Shown: one piece after another, positions 32,431 to 42,199 of the stretch
Layout: each line of letters opens with the position of its first letter
How positions within the stretch are numbered: position 1 is the stretch's first letter
Assembly (NCBI GenBank): GCA_013115135.1
Contig: JABANP010000138.1
Location: 1-64,000 of the forward strand
Origin: Perkinsus olseni
Lineage: Eukaryota; Perkinsozoa; Perkinsida; Perkinsidae
Length of the DNA stretch: 64,000 nucleotides
Direction: 5' to 3'
The notes under the pieces: model-generated
Database searches by the model: none
What the model saw: the letters and a program-made list of their open reading frames with translations, nothing else
What the model was told of the DNA's origin: nothing
Translations under genes and position numbers: made by a program

Positions 32431-32827
32431 CACAACGCTGGGGTGGGGCCAGTTTTTTCCTGATCTTGCGCACTGGCGAAGGCCATTTTAACAGTTCTTT
32501 AGAGTTTCTCAGGCTAGTCAGCGTTTGTTCGGGGTCACCCAACTGATCCAGTATAATTTCGTCCAGTGCCTTTTCACCCATCTCGTTCTAGGGAATCCTA
32601 ATGAGCACCCGTTAAGGAGACTGAGAGTGTTAACCTCGGCATGAGGGAAGTCAAGTTCTAGGATATGGACTTCTCGAGTCTCGGAGATGATGCTTGTGGT
32701 CGACACACTGTGGGAAGAGCTAGTGTTCGTAGTAGTGCACAGCCACCCCAGTTGTGGAAGCGAATCCTGCCGGGAGGAGAGAAAGTATCTTAGGGCTGTC
32801 CTACCCTCTGCCTGAGCGCTACTATCT

Positions 32828-33320
32828 GTGCTCAATAAACTCGCCTTTAACTCATACCTCTTGAGACAAGATACATCAGTGCTAGTCTTACTAAGCCGGT
32901 TCTCGGCGTTGGACTTGAAACTCACACAAACACCCATCACAGTCGCCTATAAAATCGGACGCTTCAGCATCGTCACTGTCCTTGTTTTCCTTTTCTTGGT
33001 CAGGTGCTCAGCATACAAAACAGAGGCTTCCGAGCTCTTAGACGGGAGTTTACCAGGCCTGCTGTACCATGGCATTGATCATTCCTTTGATGTGCTCCAA
33101 TTCCATTACTTGCGTTGTCAGTGCTGCGCACACGGAGGACGAAAACACGAACTCATCCGCTTTCGAACCTCATAGAATTTGCTACATTTTTACGGTAAAA
33201 AGTAGCGTGAAAATTTTACCGGCCAAGTACAAAAGCAAGATCATTCCGGGTAGAGTCTTTCATCCGCGAAGTCGGGAAGAGTACAGTGAAATTCCTCCTC
33301 CGCAAATAATCTGTCTTTAA
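32828..33320 (+). CDS. Secreted-protein family X, intact-looking copy
   Basis: The frame is open from an ATG at 32,828, with a hydrophobic leader FSIVTVLVFLFLVRCSA and YKTEASELLDGSLPGLL. An inferred 58-nt intron at 33,064-33,121 (GTACCATGG...GTTGTCAG) restores the frame to an exon encoding HTEDENTNSSAFEPHRICYI and KYKSKIIPGRVFHPRSREEY, stop at 33,320. TATAAAATCGG at about 32,948 lies just before the leader and could be a promoter, which would put the true start later without an obvious ATG. A paralogue is at 31.1 kb. Function unknown. Confidence 0.5.
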
Positions 33321-33496
33321 GAAGAGCCTCGTGGGTTGCGCGAAGAGGACGGACGGATCAAATAATACTATCATGAATATCGATGATAGAAATATAGGTT
33401 GGCCGTACTCGGGTGCATCTTTGGGGACCGTTCAAGCAACAAACGCGTTGTGATTTATCGATACGGGGAGGTGCTCGGAGACCTCCTACATTAGGA

Positions 33497-33640
33497 GTCT
33501 GTTGCTTCTCCGTTGTTGCTCATAGTCAACGCAAGGCGAGAAGGAGTATAAAGTCTTCTACTTCCGCAAGCTTAGACTCTCGAGGGAATCAGCTATGCAC
33601 GCATACACAGGACGATCGGCGCATAATGAGTAACAGAGTC
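33497..33640 (+). repeat. Dispersed ~145-bp repeat, copy 2
   Basis: Shares CTTCTCCGTTGTTGCTC, AAGTCTTCTACTTCC and GAATCAGCTATGCACGCATA with 1268-1420, in the same orientation. No coding role is evident. The next gene starts at its end. Confidence 0.6.
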
Positions 33641-33883
33641 CTAATAGTGTTGCAAGTAATGAGTTGGTTGAGAAGTCAGCGCGACAAGCCTCCTTCGTGC
33701 AATCGGTCTTACAACGGACGGCCCAGTTCAGGGAGAACAAGACCGCAGTTACCCGACACAAATCGAAGGCGAAGAACTAATGGCGCTCGCTTTCATTTAC
33801 AGGTGACAGAAGTCCCAGAGCGAATCACTAAACACCGTTCTAAGAAAGAGCGAACAAGCGTTGACGAGCAGCATCGTTGCTGA
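33626..33883 (+). CDS. Possible small secreted basic protein
   Basis: The ATG at 33,626 opens MSNRVLIVLQVMSWLRSQ, then an Arg/Ser/Asn-rich region (SYNGRPSSGRTRPQLPDTN, RRRRTNGARFHLQ). A GTGACAGAAG donor-like site lies near 33,802. The stop is at 33,883 if unspliced. The composition suits a short secreted peptide, but the support is thin. Confidence 0.3.
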   Translation: MSNRVLIVLQVMSWLRSQRDKPPSCNRSYNGRPSSGRTRPQLPDTNRRRRTNGARFHLQVTEVPERITKHRSKKERTSVDEQHRC

Positions 33884-34173
33884 GTAGGCTCCCGGGTGAT
33901 TGGAAACCTGCAGGGCGCTACATACAATGGCAGACACAAAAAAGTGCGGCAAGTTCGCGAAGAGGTTAATCTTCGCCAGTTAGATGGGGTCGCAGGATGG
34001 TGCGTGAGTTATGGACCTAGGTTATTGAACTCCCCGTCAATCTTCGCAGGAACGGGAGCCAGTGCTGTTCCCGCATCTCAACCCAACATCCAATCAGTTC
34101 ACGAACCCACTTGAATGACCAATCGCACACAGGAGTCAATGAGTTCTGTGATCCACAAGATGATTATAGTCTT

Positions 34174-34425
34174 TCACACCTCAGTGGTAGTGCTGGCAGG
34201 CTCCTCAGTGGTAGACACCGGCTTTTGACTGGTGGGCAGGTCGCTGCAGTAACAGGGGATATCGATCTTGAAGCAAACAGGAGGGTTCTGCCAGTGTTTG
34301 CAGTAGGAACCCGGCTCGTAGAAGTCACAGTACTGGTCGCATTCGAAAGGCAACGGCGGGGTCCTCTCATCCGTCGCGAGGGCCTGGGCGATGCAGACGA
34401 GAAGGACGAAGCTGCGGGGCGACAT
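34174..34425 (-). pseudogene. Truncated copy of the Cys-rich secreted gene
   Basis: The signal peptide and first Cys module (CDQYCDFYEPGSYCKHWQ...CFKIDIPCYCS) are nearly identical to the 31.7-kb gene. The mucin linker is cut to two or three TEEPAST units and the second module is missing, ending in a stop at 34,174. The 5' flank (to about 34,640) is also shared with the first copy. It could still encode a one-module secreted peptide. Confidence 0.6.
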
Positions 34426-34639
34426 TATGAGAGAAAGTAACTGGGTTAGCGATTGAATGGCAGAACCAAAGAAGAGCATCTCCGACGTCCTGAGCGTTCT
34501 TCGACGCTACTAATGAATATTATCAGGACTTACTCACCGTAAACCGGTTAACTGCCGATAGTTTCGGCCCGACACTCGCACGACCCAGCCTTCTCTTGAA
34601 CTGCCCTCGACGCACATCGCTGGTGTGTGTGAAACACAA

Positions 34640-35510
34640 AGTGTCGGTACTTGTGCAGGAGAGCCATCTCAACGACGACGGAATCATCAAGTTCGACCAG
34701 GCGAGCGAAGTTGGGTGTGTGAACCTGAAACGGGAATATCTATCCGGGATAGAAAGTTCTGCGTGCGGGTAGGCTATCCCGCACGCAGAACTTTCAGTTT
34801 CGTGTTGCTTTCGAAAGCTACACTGATTCTGGAGCCAGCAACGCTACCGGCGGCAGCGGTGGCGAAGACTGTGGTGGTATCGAAAAGACCTGGGGTCTAC
34901 TTCAAAATTCTCTTTAAAGAAGCATTCTTGAGCTTCTCACGCGTGAAACCGCCAAATTTTGCCTTAACGGCTTTCAAAATCCTCCTTTAAGAATCTTAAG
35001 AAGGATTCTTTAAACCATCAGCTGCTTGAGGTTCATGCTGCCTTGAAGGCTGCTTCAGCGACGTTTTCAACAAGGAGACTGGGGCTTCTCAAAGTTTGTC
35101 CGTAGCGAAGGAACATTCCTGTGGAGTTTCCAGTAGGAAGTTCTCTAACCATTTCTAGTGCGCGCGAACACACGCGTGTCAACTCAAGCGAGACATGTGT
35201 TATCAAGTAGATTGTACAAGTGAGGCTCAATGGGATGTATGCAAGTAAATGGTAATGTACGAGACGGGAATAGAAGGCTCAGCAACAAAATGCAGAGTCA
35301 TAACCCACAATGATGCCGAGTTGGCGACAAGCGCCTGAAAGAAAAATTTTTCAGGAAAATGTCGAGATCGGGCTGGGCAGATTTCGAGGACATCAGGCTA
35401 CGGCGCCGGCTGAGCACGAAATCCATCGCAAGAACCTGAGTTCGCACAGGCTCATACCTGATGACCTGTGCAGCGACTGGCCGCACACTACAGTAGGATG
35501 ATGAAGCAGC
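34640..35510. other. Hairpin-bearing region without a gene
   Basis: A perfect 18-bp inverted repeat with an 8-nt loop lies at 34,752-34,795 (GAAAGTTCTGCGTGCGGG arm). Shorter self-complementary runs with AAGAATC/GATTCTT occur at 34,980-35,010. No supported coding region. Confidence 0.5.
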
Positions 35511-35513
35511 CGG

Positions 35514-35966
35514 TCACAAATTTCGTATGAGCTTGTAGACATCATGCCCAGTGGGTACAGTTGGAACGTGGACGAATTCCAAGTTATATTCTATCAGACA
35601 AGCACTCAGAAACCGATTGTTGTAGTAACCGATAGAGTCCGTGATGATCTCGCCGCATCGATCTGACAGCGTCATGATGTACCCGGGGAAACCGGGGTGC
35701 CGGACAACGTCGTAGCCACACTCGTACAGGCCCCTTGGCAGGCGGCCTCGGAAAGGAGATATCAATACCATATCACGAGTAAATTGTAATCTCTCAATGT
35801 CTGGCTCGTGGGTACCAGAGCAATAGAAATCGTACGTCTTATTATTGAGAAAATCGCGAACATGTGCAGGACCTTTTTTCTTACGGAGTGAAACTTTGGA
35901 GTTACACTGAGCCGCCACGAGAATGCAGTATATACTTGTCACTGACAGTGCCAGTCGCACGTACAT
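35514..35966 (-). CDS. Secreted protein, family Y (EPDIERL), copy 1
   Basis: 150 aa, intact. The signal peptide (ALSVTSIYCILVAAQC) is followed by a family core: NNKTYDFYCSGTHEPDIERL, RGRLPRGLYECGYDVV, LSDRCGEIITDSIGYY and VPTVPTGHDVYKLI. Four conserved Cys positions are visible. It shares this architecture with the genes at 37.0, 38.5 and 39.7 kb. Function unknown; probably a secreted effector-like or surface protein. Confidence 0.65.
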   Translation of the reverse strand: MYVRLALSVTSIYCILVAAQCNSKVSLRKKKGPAHVRDFLNNKTYDFYCSGTHEPDIERLQFTRDMVLISPFRGRLPRGLYECGYDVVRHPGFPGYIMTLSDRCGEIITDSIGYYNNRFLSACLIEYNLEFVHVPTVPTGHDVYKLIRNL

Positions 35967-35969
35967 TCA

Positions 35970-37010
35970 GATTGAATAGAGTAAAACTGAAATAGTCGAT
36001 ATTTCAACGAGGTGAAGGGAATACGGCGTCGTTAATGAGGGCGGCAGAGTTATCCGCAGTGCACCATGGTTCAGATTCTGCACTACAGAGACAGCCACCT
36101 CTATTGGTGGCTGTCTCTATGGTCTCTAGCAATAGGCCATTGCTGCTGCGTAGCCACGCTGCTCCCTGTGCGCCTTTGTTCGCTGTGCGTCGGTTAGTCC
36201 CAGTGAACACGTGCGTTCCTCGTCATGTTATTGAACAAACGTTCACCTCGACGAGATCAGTATTCTTATACTTTGGACCCCGTCTCGAATAGCCACACTC
36301 AGTGTGGCATGACAACAGGCTAGGGGATTACTATAACGTAGTAAAGGTGGCACATCACAGTGGTCATGCGGACTGTGTGCTACCTGAACGCGCGTAGTAG
36401 TCACCACTGACCATGCGCCCCTAGTTGAAGCAGCTTTCATGTTATTATCGGGCGGCGTCAAGTCACGGAACCGTTTGGGTACAGAGGATAGCAAGAGCGC
36501 ACAGAAGGAGCGCACAAATTCGAGAAACGACTTCCAATCGTGCAGCCATCACTGTTATCACCCATACAGTTTGCGGTGAGGGTTGAAGAATCAGTGCGCC
36601 GTTTCTCACGCAATTCAATGTGATACGAAATGAATCCGTAGGCGGTTCAATACCTCCTGAACGACTCAGCACGCTTGGCCAAAAGTTGAATCGCACAGGG
36701 TTCCGCACAACGTGGATCGAGCAGAAATACATGCATGGGTATGATGGACACGGGAGATTTGCAATCCGACATTACGGAGCAACTTGACAGGAGGTTTCTC
36801 TGAGATGTTCTCCTTGATCAAGACTGGACGCAATAGCCGATTGAAACAGATTAGTCGATTCAAACCCGGATTTCCATTCCCTGGCCATGCACTGGAGAAG
36901 ACAGCACGCGACTTGGCAACTGGCTAAGAGCGCACAACTTCGTCGGCGTCATTGATGGCGCGCGGCTTACCTCATCATTAACCAATTCAGCTTCAACTCT
37001 ATCCCACCTC
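35970..37010. other. Family Y intergenic region with inverted duplications
   Basis: Holds a 13-bp perfect hairpin at 36,087-36,118 (AGAGACAGCCACC arm). Positions 36,490-36,600 match, inverted, 39,290-39,420 (GGTTGAAGAATCAGTGCG on one side). Positions 36,900-36,960 match, inverted, 38,945-39,010 (GGCTAAGAGCGCACAAC). These are the shared 5' flanks of the family Y genes. Confidence 0.5.
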
Positions 37011-37011
37011 A

Positions 37012-37446
37012 ATGCACCTGCCCCTAGCTGGTCTTTATTTAATCTTATTCGCTGCCCAGCGTCACTTTGAGAGCCACGCCGCGCAGCCTCGGGTTCTCTT
37101 GGGGCCCGGACGCGGATCTCTCGCTGGTAAAACGTACTATTTCTATTCTTTATCCACTGAGGAGCCTGATATTGAAAGATTGGAATTTAGTCGTGAGAAG
37201 GTTCTTATAAAATCTATTCAAGGCCATCTACCAAGGGGCGACTACGAATGTGGGTATGAGCTTGTTCAACACAAGGGCGCCGCCCGGTATGCTATCAAGC
37301 TGTCTGACGAATGCAGGGAGATCGTTGAAGACTCTATCGGTTACTTCGACGACTATTTCCTCAGTGGTTGTAATGTAGAGTCGAGCTACGAGTTCCTCTA
37401 TGTGCCGACTGCACCGACTGGGTACGATGTCTACAGGACGCTATGA
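37012..37446 (+). CDS. Secreted protein, family Y, copy 2
   Basis: 144 aa, intact. The signal peptide (MHLPLAGLYLILFAAQ) is followed by YFYSLSTEEPDIERLEFSRE, GHLPRGDYECGYELVQ, LSDECREIVEDSIGYFDDYF and VPTAPTGYDVYRTL. The ATG at 37,012 follows a 5' flank that is shared, inverted, with copy 3. No intron is needed. Confidence 0.65.
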   Translation: MHLPLAGLYLILFAAQRHFESHAAQPRVLLGPGRGSLAGKTYYFYSLSTEEPDIERLEFSREKVLIKSIQGHLPRGDYECGYELVQHKGAARYAIKLSDECREIVEDSIGYFDDYFLSGCNVESSYEFLYVPTAPTGYDVYRTL

Positions 37447-37865
37447 TTCCCATAACCGGTTAGCTTATCAGTTCGGCCAATCCCGGCCCGATCCATCACA
37501 CTTGAGTCTGTCCGTAGCGAGGATAATCCGGTGGATATCGTCCTCCTTCTATGTAATCTGACGCTCCTCGAAATTAGCTTAGTCCATGGGGTAATTTTTT
37601 TCAACGCGTTTGTCGCCAACCCGGCATCGCCATGGGTAATACAGCGAAAGACGGTGATACATTTTGCTTTATAGCCCTTCATTCCCACTTTCTGAATCAG
37701 CAACAGCTCACACTATCTATATCAGAAATCATTTTCTACGTACGACTCGGTTGAGTTACCATCAGATCTGCTTGGGGCCTGTCTTACCCCACTCAATTTC
37801 GACTCTTTGAGCAGGATCCAAGTCAGATGAACGATTCATGTTAATTGCAGATATTGCCACGTGTG

Positions 37866-38215
37866 TGTGAGTTTACAGTCCAACGCTTACGGTTCCGGCT
37901 TAGACTCTTGCCGATGTGCTCAGTTGGAGACTCTCCGTCGCGTTGAACCCAACTGGACCGTGAAACTGACCCGGATCCGGGTCATGTATCAATGAACCGA
38001 TAATCATCTATCAGATTCGGTGGTGTCTGTTGAGCACACTGTGTGCTGCAGCTCCGGTTCTAATGGCTCAGTTCAGCTACACACAGTGGTTGTCAAGACA
38101 AGCGCACCGTGCGTGCTCGTCTGTACGCGTTGCTCGTTCGTGGCTCTAGGCGCTGAGCTGCGGCCGTTATCGTGCTGCGGTTCCGGGTTCAAATCCATCG
38201 GCAACTGGTGAGAAC
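37866..38215 (+). repeat. tRNA-like split element
   Basis: AGACTCTTGCCGATGTGCTC followed by AGTTGGAGACT (A-box-like) starts near 37,900. About 260 nt later CGGTTCCGGGTTCAAATCC (B-box-like) is followed by ATCGGCAACTGG. The ends GCCGATG and CATCGGC are complementary over 7 bp. The distance and poor T-stem argue against a working tRNA. Confidence 0.4.
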
Positions 38216-38452
38216 TCGATCAGTGATACAACTCGACAATATCGGATAATCTTCAAAAAAATTGTGTCTGAGATGTAAATTTCGTCTGCTGAAAAATTGG
38301 AAATGAAAGGCTACAAAGAGCAATGTAAAATCATACTATGATTCTACATCACGATGAGCATCCCTCATGATCCCCATAATCCAGGAGTAAGAGGTTGGTG
38401 ACTAACGCCTTGACGAGCTCGTAGAGGGAATGGCTCATCGGCCGCGGACACC

Positions 38453-38904
38453 TTAGTCTGACGGAACCAGCTGGTAGACATCATACCCAGTGGGCGAGAT
38501 GGGCACATTTAGGTACTGGTAGCCATTCTCGATGTTGCAACCAGTGAGAAAATATTCGTCGTAATAACCATCAGAATCCGTAACGATCTCATCGCATTCT
38601 TTCACCAGCCTCAACGTATACCTGGGGGCACCGCTGCTCTGAGGAAAGATAGTATCCACAGTCGTACTCGCCTCTGGGTAGACGGCCTTTGTAAGGGGTT
38701 ATGTATACCCTGCCGCCCTGCTCACGAGTGAACCGGATGCTTTGGATAGGGAGCCTTCTTCGTAGGAGAGTCGTAGAGGACGTATATTTTATCAACAGGG
38801 GACCCGAGTCCACCATTGGAACCTTCTGTCGCACCAAGGAAGGCATCAGAATCGCAATGAGCAGCCGCGAAGATGAAGAACAGACCAGCCAGGCACAGGT
38901 ACAT
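38453..38904 (-). pseudogene. Secreted protein family Y, copy 3, frameshifted
   Basis: The start at 38,904 gives a good signal peptide (MYLCLAGLFFIFAAAHC). The family core is then split over three frames: VDKIYVLYDSPTKK, then IRFTREQGGRVYITPYKGRL with PRGEYDCGYYL, then PRYTLRLVKECDEIVTDSDG to SPTGYDVYQLV. Breaks lie near 38,735 and 38,640. I read it as a pseudogene, though small introns cannot be excluded. Confidence 0.55.
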
Positions 38905-39735
38905 TGATATATGACGACGTTGAAGACGAAGCGGTTGACGAAAGATAGCCGTGCGCCGTCAGCGACGCCGATAACGTTGTGCGCTCTTAGCCAATTGCCA
39001 GGTCGCGTACGGTCTACTCCAAGGCATGCCCAGCGAAGAGTACTCCGGGTTTGAATTGACTGACGATGTTTCAGTCGGCCATTGTGTCCATGAAAAGCAT
39101 CTCAGAGCAGCCTTCTCTCGAGTTGCTCGATGTTGCCGGGTTACTTTTTTCGCCGTGTCTGTCATGCCCACGCATGTGGTCCTGCTCGACCCTTGTTGTG
39201 GGGAGCCCCGTCCGATTCACGCGTGCTGAATCGTTCAGGAGTTATCATCCGTCTAGGAACTCACTTCGCATCACGTAGGATTGGTTGAGAAGGGTCGCAC
39301 TGATTCTTCAACCCTCACCGCAAAGTCTTTTCGGTGATGACAGTGATGGCTGCACGATAGGACGTCGTTCTCTTCAGTTTGTGCGTTCTTGCTATCCTGC
39401 TGCTGTGTGCTCCGCACAGTACCTCACAGACGCGGCCCATGCCACAGGGCTCCGCACAACGACGAACGGCGGTGAATTCTGACTAAGGAGATTGCCATCC
39501 TTCGTACTTCGTTTCGATGCTGGGTATCGAGAAACTGCTTGTAAGAAGGTTCGCATGATTTTAACTAAAATGCGCGAGGGCGCAAAACACCAATGTCGAC
39601 GCGGGCCCCATAGGGCACCATTCCGGGCACATTGTGCTGAGGGAAACCATACGCGACTTGGCGTCACCGTCGTTGATGGCACGATATTCCCGACACCGCA
39701 GTAGAGAATACAGGTTCAGCTTCGCCTTCATTCTG

Positions 39736-40132
39736 ATGTACTCACGTCTGGCTGGTCTATATTTCATCTTCGTGGCTGCTCAGTATGGCGGTGGGTTGGG
39801 ATACCCTGTCGACAAAACATATACGTTGCACTCAACTGCGGGGAAGGCCGCCATTCTGAGTTTCCACTTCACCCGGGAACAGGGTGGCAGGGTTTTCATA
39901 ACCTCTATCCAAGGCCGTCTGCCGAGAGGTCGAATACGATTGTGGATACTACATCGATCAGAATCACGCTAGGTATATTTTAACGCTGGTAAGAGAGTGC
40001 AGCGAGATAGTCATAGATTCCATCGGTTATTACGACGGTCGGTTCTTGAATGACTCCCTCATAGTGTCCACCTACAAGTCCCTTTATGTACCGACTGTGT
40101 CGAATGGGTATGATGTCTACAAGCTCATATGA
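39736..40132 (+). pseudogene. Secreted protein family Y, copy 4, frameshifted
   Basis: The ATG at 39,736 opens MYSRLAGLYFIFVAAQY, then VDKTYTLHSTAGKAAI, FTREQGGRVFITSIQGRLPR. A one-base shift near 39,932 moves the rest (EYDCGYYIDQNHA, LVRECSEIVIDSIGYYDG, YVPTVSNGYDVYKLI) to another frame, ending at 40,132. It is closest to copy 3 (shared FTREQGGRV). Likely inactive unless the shift is a sequencing error. Confidence 0.55.
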
Positions 40133-40139
40133 CAAGTAA

Positions 40140-41400
40140 GCTCATCACTCGGCTGCAGTGTTCGGCCAGGCCTAGCCCGGATAATCGAATGTGAATCGGT
40201 GAGCGCCTAGGGTATGGTGGTGGGTCTTGCGCTCTGTTGACTAGACAGCCTCGACTGTTGACCTCGGGTCAGCACGGAGTCGCTATTCCATAAGGCGTTT
40301 GTCGCCAACCCGGACCCTGGCGTAGACCCAATGCTTCGTTCTTTTTCATCTCCCGCTGTTTTCGTAACTTTAAAGTGCACAATTCATTCGAAACATCATT
40401 TTCTAGGATAATCTAGTTGAGTTCTCAATAGTTGAAATTAAGTTTGAAGAAATGGTCGCGATGCTCCAAAAAATTCTAGTCACAAGCCGCTCGGGACGAG
40501 CAGATTGCAACAAATCGGAAACGCCAATCTTGACGAGCGTAAAATCGCAGCGGGATCCCGAATCGAGTCACCCAGGAGGGATTCTTCACTGAAGGTCCTT
40601 CAGTGAAGGATCTCTTCTGGATTCACATACTGTACAGGCACTGCCTGACAGGCAGGCTCTACGTAGGCCCAGCAGGGCTCCGAGGAGACGAGGAAGTGTC
40701 GTTAAACGACGAAGTTTGTGGAAGCGTTAAGCGAAGTTCGCTCAGCGAACGCCCTCGGTGTATACGGATTCCGAAGGCGTGCGGCATCCGACATTCGAGC
40801 GCTGGACTCTTTCCGCGCTAGTACAATTGGGAGTCAGCACGTGCGATTCCTACTAGGAATTCTCTAGGCCCCACGGTGGGGCCCCCACCTGCAGCAGGTG
40901 ACCTGCAAGTCAGCCCTGCAAACGATAAAACCCTGACATACGCGTGATGACTAGCTCATTCGCTTTGACTTCCTTGAGCTCACTGAACTCTTTCAGGGCC
41001 ACGAGGAGCCTTTCATCCTGAGTCAGACTCAGTGACCCTCCTAGAGGGTCCCCAGAACGAGCTACAAGAAACTCAGGGCTTTGCTGCGGCATTCCCTCCG
41101 TTCAGTCTCGTGCAGAATCATATCTTAGCTTGTATAGATGAGCGGCAGTTCTGTGGGCCACCTTGGTACCAGCCGCCACCTTTTTTGAAGTGAGTTGTTT
41201 CAGCCCGCTCCGGGTTATGGCACTTTCGAAGTCTTCACTCCTGAGTGCCTTCTTTGGATGCCTACTGGTACTGTATCACTGTGTACCAGTCGTACACCCT
41301 TCCACCACCGTGGTTTACAGGAGAAGGTGAAGTCCTGTACGCTCAAGTTAGCGAAGACGTGGAGTATCTTGTGATGCCCGCGAGATTGGGGCGCGGTTAC
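40140..41400. other. Hairpin-dense non-coding DNA
   Basis: Perfect inverted repeats are closely packed: 40,584-40,608 (12-bp arms), 40,736-40,750, 40,867-40,883, 40,886-40,900, 41,018-41,032 and 41,034-41,050. Positions 41,190-41,330 are repeated at 45,615-45,755. No gene is supported. Confidence 0.6.
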
Positions 41401-41408
41401 TGACCTCC

Positions 41409-42192
41409 ATGATGCACAACAACTTGGTCTCAGCCAATTTCAAGGTAGATTTCTCGAGGCGGCAGGGAACCGAGGCGCCACGGCAAAAAAAGGGCAACCT
41501 GACCGTCTACGATTACTATCCCTTTCACGTCTGGGCCCACTACAATAAGGTGGTTACCAAAGCTAAACTTTTCCGACTACAATACGGCGAGACTTTCGAG
41601 TACGAGGCTGGCGTCGCTAGAGACTGCGGTTGTTTCGAGAGTATCACGTTGGTTGAATCTTCTTTTCATCCTGGTGGCCCCCGTGTTCGAGAAGGAGGTT
41701 CCGCAGTCTGTGCAGGAGGAAATAGAACAGATATGCGCCAACGGTTTCTCGGCGCTTCAGCCCACCTCAAGTCATTCCGTACTGGATGGCGTCTACAGCG
41801 GCAGCCGTAAGGAGAGAACTCTCCAGTTGACTTTCAGACGAGGTGAACTGCTAGACGTTGATCTCACTGTTGAAGAGGGTGTGGGGATGAATCGTAGAGT
41901 AATATTTCATCCAATGTGCAATGGTGTATTTGCTCTCGTGAAAAGAGTGGAGAGAGTTCCAGAGAGCCGAAATACTTTCCTCATTCTCAAAGAGGTCAGA
42001 GGCAGTGATAAGACCCCCTTTGCTCCGATTCTACGAAAGATGGGTTTGAAGAAAGAACGCGGTTATGATACAAGAGCTTTATGCTATGTGAGAGAGCATG
42101 AGAGGAGACACCTCTCTGGCCCTGAATTGAGGGAGTGGGATCGCGATTTGCCTCCCGAATTCAACATTCAACCAAGAACGCGAAAAAGTTAA
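41409..42192 (+). CDS. Unknown protein, two overlapping frames
   Basis: A first frame (41,409-~41,640) encodes NLTVYDYYPFHVWAHYNKVV and KLFRLQYGETFEYEAG. The second frame is open from upstream to 42,192 and encodes NLLFILVAPVFEKEVPQSVQ, EEIEQICANGFSALQPTS, TLQLTFRRGELLDVDLTVE, FHPMCNGVFALVKRVERV and REHERRHLSGPELREWDRDL. The hydrophobic NLLFILVAP start has no ATG. The two frames are therefore either one gene with an unresolved intron or frameshift near 41,640, or a secreted-type gene that lost its start. No known domain. Confidence 0.45.
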
Positions 42193-42199
42193 AGCTGGC

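Noticed and set aside
33558..33761. Minus-strand ORF sharing words with the one at 1.3-1.5 kb
   Set aside because: The similarity comes from the shared non-coding repeat; outside it the frames differ.
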